The notes beneath the pieces were generated by a model. That model did not search any database. It saw only the letters and a program-made list of their open reading frames with translations, and was not told where the DNA came from. From the NCBI RefSeq assembly GCF_000012125.1, contig NC_007429.1:496001-560000 (forward strand): a DNA stretch of 64,000 nucleotides, written 5' to 3'. Position 1 is the stretch's first letter. Every line of letters begins with the position of its first letter. Shown here piece by piece: positions 9,206 through 18,374 of the stretch. Source of the DNA: Chlamydia trachomatis A/HAR-13 (GTDB lineage: Bacteria; Chlamydiota; Chlamydiia; Chlamydiales; Chlamydiaceae). The position numbers were made by a program, and so were the translations under genes.

Positions 9206-9877
9206 ATGCCTCTGTACTTAGGCCTCAATCCATCCTCTGCTAAACAATATTCTGCTGTTTTTCAGCCTATTATTCGCATAGTCCCTTTTTCAAAACACGT
9301 TCCTCAAATACGACATGCTAGGAAGTTCCTTGTATCAACTTCCCATATTTTGTTAACAAGCCCCTCTTCTACCGCTTGTTTTTTTTCTTCCATTAGGAAA
9401 AGAATCCCTTTATCCCTGTTCAGGAATAAATCCTTCGTTACCATAGGAGAAGCCACTTCTTCTCGTGTAAAGGCCTTTCTCCCCAAAGCTAATATTGTGC
9501 AAAGCGCATTCCCTCAAGCAGAAGCATTTCTTCCCATCCTATCGACTCTTCCTTCCAGCTCCTCCCTACTCTATCCTCACTCTGTACTCGCTCGTCCCAT
9601 TCTCCGCTCTCTTCTACAAACACTCCCTTTCTCCTCCTTTTCCTATCCTCATTACACAGTTAAACCCATTACACTTTCCGTAAGTACCTTTCTTCCCCAT
9701 AAAACTATTATTCTCACTAGCCCTTCTATCGTTCGTGCCTATGCACAACTATTTCCCTGCCTCCCTGATAAAGAACACTGGTGTCTAGGAGAGATTAGTG
9801 CAGCAGAATTCAAACAGATATTTCACACTCCTCCTTCCAAAATTCTTTTTTCAACTAAAGAACCGACAGGATGTTGA
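9206..9877 (+). CDS. hemD: Uroporphyrinogen-III synthase (HemD)
   Basis: 223 residues, rich in Ser and Pro and poorly conserved as usual for HemD. Supporting segments are HILLTSPSSTACFF, FVTIGEATSSRVKAF (the I-G-x-x-T motif) and IILTSPSIVRAYAQLF (T-S-P-S-x-V), the two-lobed signature of the fold. The enzyme closes hydroxymethylbilane to uroporphyrinogen III in haem synthesis. The gene stands alone on the plus strand with a hairpin terminator just after it and ispF 100 bases downstream. Assignment rests on the short motifs and on synteny with the chlamydial hemD locus. Confidence 0.7.
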   Translation: MPLYLGLNPSSAKQYSAVFQPIIRIVPFSKHVPQIRHARKFLVSTSHILLTSPSSTACFFSSIRKRIPLSLFRNKSFVTIGEATSSRVKAFLPKANIVQSAFPQAEAFLPILSTLPSSSSLLYPHSVLARPILRSLLQTLPFSSFSYPHYTVKPITLSVSTFLPHKTIILTSPSIVRAYAQLFPCLPDKEHWCLGEISAAEFKQIFHTPPSKILFSTKEPTGC

Positions 9878-9903
9878 TAACAATCTTTCTATTTATTTTA
9901 ATG

Positions 9904-9945
9904 AAGATCTCTTCAAGAAGTTGTGAAGAGATCTTACCTCTTTTA
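9904..9945 (+). terminator. Hairpin terminator after hemD
   Basis: An 11-bp perfect inverted repeat (AAGATCTCTTC at 9904-9914, GAAGAGATCTT at 9925-9935) with a 10-base loop is followed by a T-rich ACCTCTTTTA. It lies 27 bases after the hemD stop and upstream of ispF, so it probably separates the two transcripts. Confidence 0.6.
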
Positions 9946-9979
9946 GAGAGCATATAATTCCTGTCCCCTTTGCAAGCAC

Positions 9980-10516
9980 ATGACCGAAATCCCTTCTTCT
10001 TTTGTTCTTCCAGATCCTGAATGGATATATCGTGTAGGTATTGGTCAGGACAGTCACCGTTTTCTCCCTGACGAAGATCCCAAGCCCTGCATATTAGGTG
10101 GCATTATTTTTGAAAATACTCCAGGATTCGAAGCTAATTCGGATGGAGATGTTGTCTTCCATGCTATATGTAATGCGTTTTCGTCTGTAACGCACAAAGG
10201 TATTTTGGGAGGACTGGCTGACGAGCTTTTGAAAACAAAAGGCATTACCGATAGCGTAGTCTATCTACAAGAAGCTGTCGCCTCTTTAAAACCTACACAA
10301 CAAGTCTCGCATCTAGCTATTACTATAGAAGGGAAGCGTCCTAAACTGCTCCCTCAGTTACCGAGTATGCGCAAGAGAATAGCCGAGGTTCTTCACATTC
10401 CTCTAGATTCCATTAACATTACAGCCACTTCTGGAGAAGGCTTAACTGCCATGGGACAAGGATATGGTGTTCAATGCTTTTGTGTTTTAACTATTATGGA
10501 ATATTGTCGGTATTAG
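9980..10516 (+). CDS. ispF: 2-C-methyl-D-erythritol 2,4-cyclodiphosphate synthase (IspF)
   Basis: 178 residues. The metal-binding motif G-Q-D-S-H-R-F near residue 20 and N-S-D-G-D-V-V-F-H near residue 53 give the Asp/His/His ligands of IspF. The C-terminal half has the family's [13 protein letters not shown] signature. The usual G-D-I-G-x-H-F-P-D-x-D segment is replaced by a divergent [12 protein letters not shown] stretch. The enzyme makes the cyclic diphosphate of the MEP isoprenoid pathway; IspD of the same pathway is encoded near 45 kb. Its end overlaps the convergent cysJ-like gene by four bases. Confidence 0.9.
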   Translation: MTEIPSSFVLPDPEWIYRVGIGQDSHRFLPDEDPKPCILGGIIFENTPGFEANSDGDVVFHAICNAFSSVTHKGILGGLADELLKTKGITDSVVYLQEAVASLKPTQQVSHLAITIEGKRPKLLPQLPSMRKRIAEVLHIPLDSINITATSGEGLTAMGQGYGVQCFCVLTIMEYCRY

Positions 10517-11565
10517 TATACGTCTGAAACTAGTCTCTTCTGTGCAATCAGCTCTCGTACCGCCTTAGGACCTAATATCTGCTCTAAAGCACGTTTAACT
10601 TCCGTACCAAGGATTTTTTTCCCACAAACAAAAAAGAAAGCTTCTTGTTCGTAGACTTCTTGTATAAGTTCTTTTTGTTGCTCTATAACATTCTGAACAT
10701 ACAATTTAGACTCGGAATCTCTGGAAAAGGCTGTGAATAACTGGAGTTTTCCTGAAACGATCAGCTCCTGGAGAAAATCCCGGTAATAGAAGTTACTTTT
10801 CTCAAAACGCTCTCCAAAGAATAGAATATTGGAGCCTACGTCCTGATGGTATATTCGATGTTGTAAGAACCCTTTGTACGGAGCGATACCTGTCCCTGCT
10901 CCGATCATAATTAAAGGTTTCCCAAAATTTTTCTGCTCCAAAGTAAAATGCCGCGTCGGTTGTATAAACCCACGAAAAGACTCTCCCTCTTGTAAGTCCT
11001 TACATAAAAAAGCCGAACATAATCCATAGCGCAGCTGCGTTTTACCTTGGAAACTAACACAGCGCACGAGCAACTCTAGCTTCCCATGAGAACATGTTGG
11101 AGAAGAAGCTATAGAATAAAATCGAGGCAATAAAGGCATCGCACTCCGAATAAACTCTTCAAAAGGAATACGCGGCTGGTAAACCAAAATAGCTTCAGCT
11201 AAAGACCAGGTATCGTCTAAATCCCCTGGGAAAAAAGGTCTTAACGATTTTGGAATTTTATCTAAGTCTACGTAACTAGTAAGAAATTCGTGAAGAGGGA
11301 GAACAGAATCTGCATGCCGAGATACGACAGGAGACCTGGGGCCATACTGTAAAGCATCTAGAACTGAATCGACTAATATGGAAGGATTTGTTGGGAATAC
11401 CCCCAAAGAATCCCCAACTTTATAGGAAATCTCAGAACGAACCGGATTACATAAAACCTGAAAAACAGGATCCGAACAAGTATTCCCAATATCCGATGTG
11501 GAAGAACAAAGCTCACGTGAATGTAAAAACATCCACTGAGCTTTGAATTTAGAAAATAAAGACAT
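10513..11565 (-). CDS. cysJ: CysJ-like FAD/NADPH reductase lacking the flavodoxin domain
   Basis: 350 residues resembling the FAD- and NADPH-binding half of sulfite reductase flavoprotein CysJ (about 600 residues). The N-terminal FMN/flavodoxin domain is missing. Visible motifs are the FAD-binding R-F-Y-S-I-A-S-S-P, the nucleotide-binding [14 protein letters not shown], the F-F-G-E-R-F segment and a C-terminal V-C-G-K-K-I. It probably passes electrons from NADPH to an unknown acceptor. No sulfite reductase hemoprotein (cysI) is nearby, so a true role in sulfite reduction is doubtful. It follows rpsJ by 16 bases and is likely co-transcribed with the str genes. Confidence 0.75.
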   Translation of the reverse strand: MSLFSKFKAQWMFLHSRELCSSTSDIGNTCSDPVFQVLCNPVRSEISYKVGDSLGVFPTNPSILVDSVLDALQYGPRSPVVSRHADSVLPLHEFLTSYVDLDKIPKSLRPFFPGDLDDTWSLAEAILVYQPRIPFEEFIRSAMPLLPRFYSIASSPTCSHGKLELLVRCVSFQGKTQLRYGLCSAFLCKDLQEGESFRGFIQPTRHFTLEQKNFGKPLIMIGAGTGIAPYKGFLQHRIYHQDVGSNILFFGERFEKSNFYYRDFLQELIVSGKLQLFTAFSRDSESKLYVQNVIEQQKELIQEVYEQEAFFFVCGKKILGTEVKRALEQILGPKAVRELIAQKRLVSDVY

Positions 11566-11581
11566 TTTTAAATCAAAAGAA

Positions 11582-11899
11582 TTAGGCAGCCTTGATCTTA
11601 ATATCTACTCCAGCAGGCAAAGACAACATTTTCAAAGCATCAATCGTCTTTCCTGTAGGATCTAAAATATCAATTAATCGTTTGTGAGTACGAATTTCAA
11701 ACTGCTCACGAGATTTTTTATCTACGTGAGGAGATCGCAACACCGTATACACTTCTCTCTTTGTTGGTAGAGGAATTGGACCAACAACACGAGCTCCAGT
11801 TCTTTTAGCAGTCTCAACAATATTTGCTGTAGACTGATCGAGTTGCCCTTGGTCAAAACCTTTCAAGCGAATCCGAATTCTTTGTTTTTGCTGCTTCAT
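11582..11899 (-). CDS. rpsJ: 30S ribosomal protein S10
   Basis: 105 residues from the ATG at 11899; the longer open frame extends upstream into fusA. The sequence follows S10 closely: [10 protein letters not shown] near the start, then the conserved G-P-I-P-L-P-T-K-R loop, the [13 protein letters not shown] segment and the I-D-I-L-D-P-T region. S10 is a head protein of the small subunit and also the NusE antitermination factor. It starts seven bases after fusA. This position behind fusA differs from the S10-operon location in many bacteria and is typical of chlamydiae. Confidence 0.97.
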   Translation of the reverse strand: MKQQKQRIRIRLKGFDQGQLDQSTANIVETAKRTGARVVGPIPLPTKREVYTVLRSPHVDKKSREQFEIRTHKRLIDILDPTGKTIDALKMLSLPAGVDIKIKAA

Positions 11900-11906
11900 A
11901 TATTCC

Positions 11907-13991
11907 TTACTTCTTAACAATCTCTTCTTGAATTTTCTGAGGAACTTTAGCAAAGAATGCAGGTTCCATAGTCGACGTAGCTCGACCAGAAGTTAATGAT
12001 CGCAATGAGGTCATATATCCAAACATTTCGCTCAAAGGAACTTCTGCGCTGACCTGCGCCATGTTTCTGGAAGATTCCTGACCTAAAATCTTACCTCTAC
12101 GACGATTCAAGTCTCCAATCACATCTCCAAGATGATCTTCTGGAGTAATAACCGTTACTTTCATAATAGGCTCTAAGATCACAGGAAGAGCTTTTCTACA
12201 AGCTTCTTTTACAGCCATCGATCCGCAAATCTTAAAGGCCATCTCACTAGAGTCCACCTCGTGATAGGATCCGAACACAATGCTTACCTTGACATCGACT
12301 AATCCATATCCAGCCAGCACTCCGGAATTTAATCCCTCTTCGACCCCTTTAATTACAGCTGGGATGTACTCTTTAGGAATTACCCCTCCGACGATCTTAC
12401 TGACAACCTCGTTTCCTTTTCCAGGTTCATTTGGCTCAATTTCCAAGCAAACGTGAGCATATTGTCCTCGACCACCAGACTGCTTAACGTATTTCGTTTC
12501 ACTGTTACTTGTTTTTGTGATCGTCTCTTTGTAAGAAACCTGTGGCTTACCAACGTTAGCTTCAACTCTGAACTCTCGGATCATACGATCACGGAGAATA
12601 TCTAGGTGCAATTCACCCATTCCAGAAATAATCGTCTGTCCTGTTTCTTCATTAGTAGAAACTCGGAAAGTTGGATCTTCCTCAGAGAGAGCACTCAAAG
12701 CCTGAGCTAACTTCTCTCTATCCCCTTTAGACTTAGGCTCAATTGCCATATCAATCACAGGTTCTGGAGCTTCAATACGTTCTAGCACAATCTCTTGGTT
12801 CTCATCGCAAAGAGTATCCCCTGTTACTGAGAATTTTAGCCCTACACACGCACCAATGTCTCCGACAGTAAACTCGTCCCTATCGGTTCGCTCGTTAGCA
12901 TGCATTTCCAGAAGTCTTGAGATTCGCTCTTTCTTATCTTTGGTCGAGTTAAGAATGGCAGAACCCTTCTTCAAAGTTCCAGAGTAAATACGGATAAAAG
13001 TAATACGTCCAACATAAGGGTCAGTCATGATTTTGAATGCTAAAGCAGCCAAAGGACCGTCTTTTGAAGGCTTCAAGGAGACTTCTTCTCCAGTCTTCAA
13101 ATTAATCCCACGAACATTCCCACGATCAAGAGGAGAAGGCAACCACTTCACAATAACATCAAGAAGCTGTTGAACACCTTTATTTTTGAAAGCACTTCCG
13201 CAAAGAACTGGATTGATTTTACCTTCAATCACTCCTTTACGCATTACAGTATGGATTTCTTCTTCTGTGATAGAATCTGGATTCTCCAGCACTTTCTCCA
13301 TAAAGGCTTCGTTGCTTTCATCAACGGTAGCTAGTTCTTCTAATAATTGCATTCTCAGCGTTGCGCACTGCTCTTGCAAATCTTCAGGAATCTCGCGCTC
13401 TTCCCATTTAGCTCCTAGAGTCTCTTCAAGGAAATACAGAGTTTTTTGAGAGATCAAATCTACCATTCCCACAAATTGGCTCTCAGAACCGATTGGACAA
13501 TGAACAGGAATAGCGTTAGCTCCCAGCTTTTCTCTCATGGACTCGATAGCGCCAAAGTAATTCGCGCCCATACGGTCCATTTTATTTACAAAAGCAATCC
13601 GAGGCACTCCATACTTATTCGCCTGTCTCCAAACAGTTTCGGATTGAGGCTCGACTCCAGAAACAGCATCGAAAACGGCAACAGCACCATCGAGAACTCG
13701 CAATGAACGCTCTACCTCAATAGTAAAGTCAACGTGCCCAGGAGTATCAATAATATTAATCTTTGCACCCAGCCAGAAAACGGTCGTAGCAGCAGAGGTA
13801 ATGGTAATTCCTCTTTCTTGCTCCTGTTCCATCCAGTCCATGGTTGCTCCACCTTCGTGGACCTCACCGATCTTATGAGTTCTTCCCGCGTAGAAAAGAA
13901 TTCGCTCTGTTGTTGTTGTTTTACCTGCATCGATATGCGCCATGATACCGATATTTCTAATCGCGTCTAAACCGAACTCTTGATCGCTCAT
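11907..13991 (-). CDS. fusA: Elongation factor G
   Basis: 694 residues from the ATG at 13991, preceded by GAGAGG; an in-frame start at 14015 is less likely. GTPase motifs are clear: [12 protein letters not shown] near residue 17, D-T-P-G-H-V-D-F and N-K-M-D-R. Domains follow the EF-G order G, II, III, IV (with the G-R-G-Q-Y-A-H-V segment) and V. It drives translocation of tRNA and mRNA on the ribosome. It lies 41 bases after rpsG and seven before rpsJ in a str-like operon transcribed from a promoter ahead of rpsL. tuf is not adjacent. Confidence 0.98.
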   Translation of the reverse strand: MSDQEFGLDAIRNIGIMAHIDAGKTTTTERILFYAGRTHKIGEVHEGGATMDWMEQEQERGITITSAATTVFWLGAKINIIDTPGHVDFTIEVERSLRVLDGAVAVFDAVSGVEPQSETVWRQANKYGVPRIAFVNKMDRMGANYFGAIESMREKLGANAIPVHCPIGSESQFVGMVDLISQKTLYFLEETLGAKWEEREIPEDLQEQCATLRMQLLEELATVDESNEAFMEKVLENPDSITEEEIHTVMRKGVIEGKINPVLCGSAFKNKGVQQLLDVIVKWLPSPLDRGNVRGINLKTGEEVSLKPSKDGPLAALAFKIMTDPYVGRITFIRIYSGTLKKGSAILNSTKDKKERISRLLEMHANERTDRDEFTVGDIGACVGLKFSVTGDTLCDENQEIVLERIEAPEPVIDMAIEPKSKGDREKLAQALSALSEEDPTFRVSTNEETGQTIISGMGELHLDILRDRMIREFRVEANVGKPQVSYKETITKTSNSETKYVKQSGGRGQYAHVCLEIEPNEPGKGNEVVSKIVGGVIPKEYIPAVIKGVEEGLNSGVLAGYGLVDVKVSIVFGSYHEVDSSEMAFKICGSMAVKEACRKALPVILEPIMKVTVITPEDHLGDVIGDLNRRRGKILGQESSRNMAQVSAEVPLSEMFGYMTSLRSLTSGRATSTMEPAFFAKVPQKIQEEIVKK

Positions 13992-14032
13992 CGAACTTTT
14001 TTGCCTCTCACACACGAATGTTAAACGTTATC

Positions 14033-14506
14033 TTACCACTTATAATGAGCAAATGCTTTATTTGCTTCAGCCATGCGATGGGTGTCCTCGCGTTTCTTAA
14101 TCGTAGCCCCTTGTTTATTGAAGCAATCGATCAACTCATTAGCAAGACCGACTTCCATACATTTCCCTGGCTTAGAACGAGCATGCTTGATAATCCATTG
14201 CATAGCAAGACAGCTTCTTCTATCAGGAGCCACTTCAACAGGAACTTGGTAAGTAGCACCACCAACTCTGCGAGAACGCACTTCAAGAACAGGCTTCGCA
14301 TTCTCCAAAGCTTCTTCGAATCCTTCTAAAGGATTCTCTAAGCCTAATCTTTTAGCAAAACGCTCTAAAGCACCGTAAACAATCTTTCTAGCGATGCTCT
14401 TCTTCCCGTGCAACATTACTTTGTTAATAAATCTTTCTAAGACTACGCTCCCGTAAACAGGATCGCCTGGAATGACCTTCTTCTCAGCCGCATGTCGTCT
14501 TGACAT
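14033..14506 (-). CDS. rpsG: 30S ribosomal protein S7
   Basis: 157 residues, full length. It begins with M-S-R-R-H-A-A-E-K and contains [12 protein letters not shown], the [17 protein letters not shown] motif and a closing [19 protein letters not shown]7 nucleates assembly of the 30S head and contacts the E-site tRNA. Second gene of the rpsL-rpsG-fusA-rpsJ cluster, with about 50 bases to rpsL and 41 to fusA. Confidence 0.98.
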   Translation of the reverse strand: MSRRHAAEKKVIPGDPVYGSVVLERFINKVMLHGKKSIARKIVYGALERFAKRLGLENPLEGFEEALENAKPVLEVRSRRVGGATYQVPVEVAPDRRSCLAMQWIIKHARSKPGKCMEVGLANELIDCFNKQGATIKKREDTHRMAEANKAFAHYKW

Positions 14507-14555
14507 ATAAACTCAACCTCTTCGTATTTCTTTTCTTTAGGTTTAGGGAACCAGC

Positions 14556-14927
14556 CTACTTAGGACGCTTTGCGCCGTAGCGAGAACGGCTCTGTTTTCT
14601 ATTTTTTACGGCAGCACAATCTAAAGCACCTCGGACGATGTGATAACGCACCCCTGGCAAATCCTTAACTCTTCCGCCTTGGACTAAAACGATGCTGTGC
14701 TCCTGCAAATTATGACCCTCTCCACCGATGTAGGCAATTACCTCTTGTCCATTAGACAAACGAACCCAAGCAACCTTACGCAAAGCTGAGTTAGGTTTCT
14801 TCGGAGTTTTAGTTTTTACCTGAAGACAGACCCCTCTTTTCTGAGGAGACTTTTGTAAAGCTGGAGATTTCTTTCTAGTTGCGCCAGACTGACGCTTCTT
14901 ACGTATTAACTGATTAATCGTCGGCAT
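14556..14927 (-). CDS. rpsL: 30S ribosomal protein S12
   Basis: 123 residues from the ATG at 14927 ([10 protein letters not shown]). A start 18 bases further up is in frame but adds non-family residues. The decoding-site loops are intact: [12 protein letters not shown] and [13 protein letters not shown]. The lysine positions where streptomycin resistance arises in other bacteria are wild type in form. First gene of the operon, with a good sigma66-type promoter about 40 bases upstream. Confidence 0.98.
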
Positions 14928-14964
14928 GTACTCTTCTCGATTCAACCTCTCTTACAAACAGGGA

Positions 14965-14994
14965 AATATAGAATAAGAATATCTTTGTTTGCAA
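14965..14994 (-). promoter_or_regulatory. Candidate sigma66 promoter of the rpsL operon
   Basis: On the minus strand TTGCAA (14989-14994) and TATATT (14965-14970) are separated by 18 bases, close to the sigma70/sigma66 consensus. It lies about 40 bases upstream of the rpsL ATG, with no other gene between, so it is the obvious promoter for rpsL-rpsG-fusA-rpsJ. Confidence 0.6.
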
Positions 14995-15186
14995 GGGGTT
15001 ATTTCTAGGTCTAGTAAGAGTTTATCGATCTCTATAACAATTTTATTAAAAAACATTTCCTCCAAAAGATTTTCTTAAAACAAGCCTTCCCTAAAAATAA
15101 TTAATAAAAAAAGAGTTAAATCCTTGCTGATAAAATGTTTTCTTCGAATACTGTTAGTTCAAAAACTTGAAAACAAGACTTGTATC

Positions 15187-15525
15187 ATGAAAGTTGTTGT
15201 GAATCCTACTCAAGAATATTCACAAATTTCAACTCCGGTATCGCCGCAAAATCAACGTGTTACGTTTTTTCGAAATACCGCAATGCTAACCTGCAGCCTT
15301 TTGTTCACGCTGTGTTCGGCAGTCCTGTTTATTATTGGTCTTTTTCCTCAAACCACTATTCCTTTTGCTGGAGCATTTTTTGTCATCGGGATGTTTCTAG
15401 CCTTTTCAGCACTCTGCATCTTTCTTATGGCTCTTATCTATAATGTGAAGAACTGGCTATCTCACAGACCTATTCCTCTTCCACTATTTTCCAATATAAA
15501 TTTTCTTGTCACAAAAGAAAAATAA
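15187..15525 (+). CDS. Small bilobed hydrophobic protein, candidate inclusion membrane protein
   Basis: 112 residues from the ATG at 15187. The frame is open to 15124, but the extra residues look like noise. Two long hydrophobic segments lie close together (about residues 32-54 and 59-88), separated by a short Pro-containing turn, with polar ends of about 30 and 25 residues. This bilobed hydrophobic hairpin is the hallmark of chlamydial Inc proteins, which type III secretion places in the inclusion membrane. No enzyme motif is seen. It sits alone on the plus strand between rpsL and tsp. An ordinary small inner-membrane protein is the alternative. Confidence 0.6.
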   Translation: MKVVVNPTQEYSQISTPVSPQNQRVTFFRNTAMLTCSLLFTLCSAVLFIIGLFPQTTIPFAGAFFVIGMFLAFSALCIFLMALIYNVKNWLSHRPIPLPLFSNINFLVTKEK

Positions 15526-15545
15526 CCCTCCGTTACCTTTCCTTT

Positions 15546-15573
15546 CTGAGAAAAAAAAGTTTTTTTTCAGAGC
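15546..15573 (+). terminator. Possible terminator after the Inc-like gene
   Basis: TCTGA followed by eight A's, a G, eight T's and a TCAGA half-site forms an inverted repeat 20 bases after the stop codon. Because the stem is nearly all A:T it is weak, so this is a tentative call. Confidence 0.35.
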
Positions 15574-15682
15574 GAGTAGGTAAACAACCAAGTACTTGGG
15601 TTTTTATACAACAAATACCGACTCAAGTTTGCGGAACTCCTGTCGAAGATACGAATAATCACGATTAATAGAGATATTCGTA

Positions 15683-17617
15683 ATGATGAGATTCGCTCGC
15701 TTTTGTCTGCTAGTTTTAACCCTATTTCCACAACTTGCGTTTTCAGCAGAGCCTCTTCGACGACAAGATGTCCGCAAAACCGTAGATAAACTAGTCGAAC
15801 ATCATATTGATACGCAACAGATCTCTCCTTACATTCTCTCTCGATCTTTGGAAGATTATGTTCGTTCTTTTGATTCTCACAAAGCGTACCTTACTCAAGA
15901 CGAGGTCTTCTCCCACGCTTTTTCAGAAGAAGCAACACGTCCCCTATTTAAGCAATATCAAGAAGATAACTTTTCTTCTTTCAAGGAATTAGATACCTGT
16001 ATCCAACAAAGTATTTCTCGAGCCAGAGAATGGCGCTCATCCTGGCTCACTGATTCCATACGAGTAATTCAAGATGCCATGTCTCATACTATTGAGAAAA
16101 AACCAAGCGCTTGGGCTTCTTCAATTGAAGAAGTAAAGCAAAGACAATACGATCTTCTTCTTTCCTACGCATCTATCTATTTAGAAGATGCAGCAAAAAA
16201 TCGTTATCAAGGGAAAGAACATGCTTTAGTTAAACTCTGTATCCGCCAGATTGAAAACCATGAAAATCCTTATATCGGCATTAACGATCATGGATACAGA
16301 ATGTCTCCAGAGGAAGAGGCCAATAGCTTCCATGTTCGTATTATCAAATCTATTGCTCACAGCCTAGATGCGCATACCGCCTACTTTAGTCAGGAAGAAG
16401 CTCTATCCATGAGAGCTCAGCTGGAGAAAGGCATGTGTGGCATAGGAGTCGTGCTTAAAGAAGATATTGATGGGGTTGTGGTTAAAGAAGTCCTTGCTGG
16501 AGGCCCTGCTGATAAAACGGGTAGCCTTCGTGTAGGTGATATTATTTACCGTGTAAATGGGAAAAATATTGAAAACACCCCTTTCCCCGGGGTTTTAGAT
16601 TCTCTAAGAGGTTCTCCAGGATCCTCCGTTACTTTAGATATCCACAGACAAAATAATGACCACGTCATTCAGTTACGTCGTGAAAAAATTCTCTTAGATA
16701 GTCGTCGTGTCGACGTGTCTTACGAGCCGTACGGTAATGGCATTATCGGTAAGATCACCTTGCACTCTTTCTATGAAGGAGAAAACCAAGTATCGAGCGA
16801 ACAAGATCTACGTAAAGCCATTCGAGAATTACAAGAAAAAAACCTGCTTGGCTTAGTTCTTGATATTCGAGAGAATACGGGAGGATTTTTATCTCAAGCC
16901 ATCAAAGTGTCTGGGTTATTTTTAACGAATGGGGTTGTGGTTGTCTCCCGCTATGCAGATGGTTCGGTAAAACGCTACCGCACTATTTCTCCTCAAAAAT
17001 TTTATGATGGGCCGCTAGCTGTTTTGGTTTCTAAAAGTTCCGCTTCGGCAGCAGAAATTGTTGCACAAACACTCCAGGATTACGGAGTAGCCCTGATCGT
17101 GGGAGATCAACAAACTTATGGAAAAGGAACCATCCAACATCAGACTATCACTGGAAGCAACAGTCAAGAAGATTTCTTTAAAGTGACAGTGGGGAGATAT
17201 TACTCTCCTTCGGGAAAATCCACACAACTCGAAGGAGTGAAATCAGACATTGTTATCCCCTCACGTTATGCAGAAGATAAACTCGGAGAACGCTTTTTAG
17301 AGTATGCTCTACCAGCTGATCAATACGAAAATGTGATCAATGACAACCTGGGAGACCTAGATATCAACATCCGTCCTTGGTTTCAAAAATACTATTCTCC
17401 ACATTTACAAAAACCAGAACTGGTTTGGAGAGAAATGCTTCCTCAGCTTGCTCACAATAGCCAAGAACGTCTTGAAAAAAACAAAAACTTTGAGATTTTT
17501 GTCCAACACTTGAAAAAAACAAACAAACAGGATCGATCGTTTGGAAGCAACGATCTGCAAATGGAAGAAAGTGTGAACATCGTTAAGGATATGATCCTTC
17601 TAAAATCTATATCATAA
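15683..17617 (+). CDS. tsp: Tail-specific protease Tsp (C-terminal processing peptidase, S41)
   Basis: 644 residues with a signal peptide (about 1-22, ending L-A-F-S-A). The order is an N-terminal helical domain, a PDZ domain (about 250-340, beginning G-I-G-V-V-L), and the S41 protease domain. The catalytic Ser455 (in SSASAAE) and Lys481 (in YGKGT) fall at the positions known for the C. trachomatis enzyme. The C-terminal domain follows, as in E. coli Prc. It degrades proteins from their C-termini in the periplasm; a role in cleaving host p65 has been reported for the orthologue. It starts at either of two adjacent ATGs. A strong hairpin follows the gene. Confidence 0.93.
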   Translation: MMRFARFCLLVLTLFPQLAFSAEPLRRQDVRKTVDKLVEHHIDTQQISPYILSRSLEDYVRSFDSHKAYLTQDEVFSHAFSEEATRPLFKQYQEDNFSSFKELDTCIQQSISRAREWRSSWLTDSIRVIQDAMSHTIEKKPSAWASSIEEVKQRQYDLLLSYASIYLEDAAKNRYQGKEHALVKLCIRQIENHENPYIGINDHGYRMSPEEEANSFHVRIIKSIAHSLDAHTAYFSQEEALSMRAQLEKGMCGIGVVLKEDIDGVVVKEVLAGGPADKTGSLRVGDIIYRVNGKNIENTPFPGVLDSLRGSPGSSVTLDIHRQNNDHVIQLRREKILLDSRRVDVSYEPYGNGIIGKITLHSFYEGENQVSSEQDLRKAIRELQEKNLLGLVLDIRENTGGFLSQAIKVSGLFLTNGVVVVSRYADGSVKRYRTISPQKFYDGPLAVLVSKSSASAAEIVAQTLQDYGVALIVGDQQTYGKGTIQHQTITGSNSQEDFFKVTVGRYYSPSGKSTQLEGVKSDIVIPSRYAEDKLGERFLEYALPADQYENVINDNLGDLDINIRPWFQKYYSPHLQKPELVWREMLPQLAHNSQERLEKNKNFEIFVQHLKKTNKQDRSFGSNDLQMEESVNIVKDMILLKSIS

Positions 17618-17637
17618 ACTCCAGCTCAATAAAATCT

Positions 17638-17666
17638 GGGAGGAGAACTCTTTCCTCCTCCCTTTC
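17638..17666 (+). terminator. Hairpin terminator after tsp
   Basis: GGGAGGAG at 17638-17645 and CTCCTCCC at 17655-17662 form a perfect 8-bp GC-rich stem with a 9-base loop, 20 bases after the tsp stop. The T tract after it is short. It separates tsp from the convergent crpA. Confidence 0.6.
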
Positions 17667-17738
17667 CATACATCATCTCTCAGCAGATCATCCATAAAAA
17701 CTGCTGCTATCATCTTTTGCCTATAGAGCAATCTCTTA

Positions 17739-18197
17739 TCATTGGGTCTGATCCACCAGACTATTTCTTCTAGATAGAGATTCCACTACCCCATCTATGG
17801 CATTCAACCTCTCATCAGTAAACACTTTATTAGAGTTGTTTATCTGCCCATCATCGATGATATCTTCTGAAGTCTTTAATACCTTCTTACATAAGATCCA
17901 TCTCTCCGGAGAACAGTGTCCTTCCATGGATAAAATTCCTACGCAGATATTCACGCATCCCAAAATAGCAGGAATAGCTACTAGATAGATGGCATTTACA
18001 AACGAAGCTGCCGAAACTAGGAATATCAAAGTAGCAATCACTAAAAGTAGTCCTATCACCACTAATCCCACCTTAAATGCAGTGGAAGATAGAAGATTCG
18101 ATATACGCTCTTTCAGTGTTAATGGTGCAGAACTAGTGGAAATATCCTGTGCCGAATTGGAAGATCCAGCTCCTTGAACAACGGGTACAGTGCTCAT
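17739..18197 (-). CDS. crpA: Inclusion membrane protein CrpA (bilobed Inc)
   Basis: 152 residues. A 37-residue Ser-rich N-terminus suits a type III secretion signal. It is followed by two adjacent hydrophobic segments (about 42-64 and 68-92) separated by a short turn, the bilobed Inc hairpin, and then a polar C-terminal domain with cysteines (C-S-P-E-R-W-I-L-C). The C. trachomatis orthologue, called CrpA or 15-kDa cysteine-rich protein, is known to lie in the inclusion membrane and to be a CD8 T-cell antigen. The ATG at 18197 has AAGGAA upstream. It converges on tsp. It lies downstream of omcB, but a strong terminator separates them. Confidence 0.85.
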   Translation of the reverse strand: MSTVPVVQGAGSSNSAQDISTSSAPLTLKERISNLLSSTAFKVGLVVIGLLLVIATLIFLVSAASFVNAIYLVAIPAILGCVNICVGILSMEGHCSPERWILCKKVLKTSEDIIDDGQINNSNKVFTDERLNAIDGVVESLSRRNSLVDQTQ

Positions 18198-18317
18198 ATT
18201 TTACATTCCTTTTTTGGTTGTGAGCAGGGAGTCTACACAAACACTTGTTTTTTCAAAAACCCATCTAGAATATGCTCTGAGACCGAAAATGAACTCTTTT
18301 ATTTTCATATAGATAAC

Positions 18318-18349
18318 AAAAAAAAGCCGCCCAGGAATCCCTGGACGGC
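18318..18349 (-). terminator. Strong intrinsic terminator of the omcAB operon
   Basis: On the minus strand GCCGTCCAGG, a 4-base loop and CCTGGGCGGC form a 10-bp stem with one G-T pair, followed by eight T's. This is a textbook rho-independent terminator 25 bases after the omcB stop, isolating omcAB from crpA. Confidence 0.9.
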
Positions 18350-18374
18350 ACCTACACATCGATAAAATCAAAGA

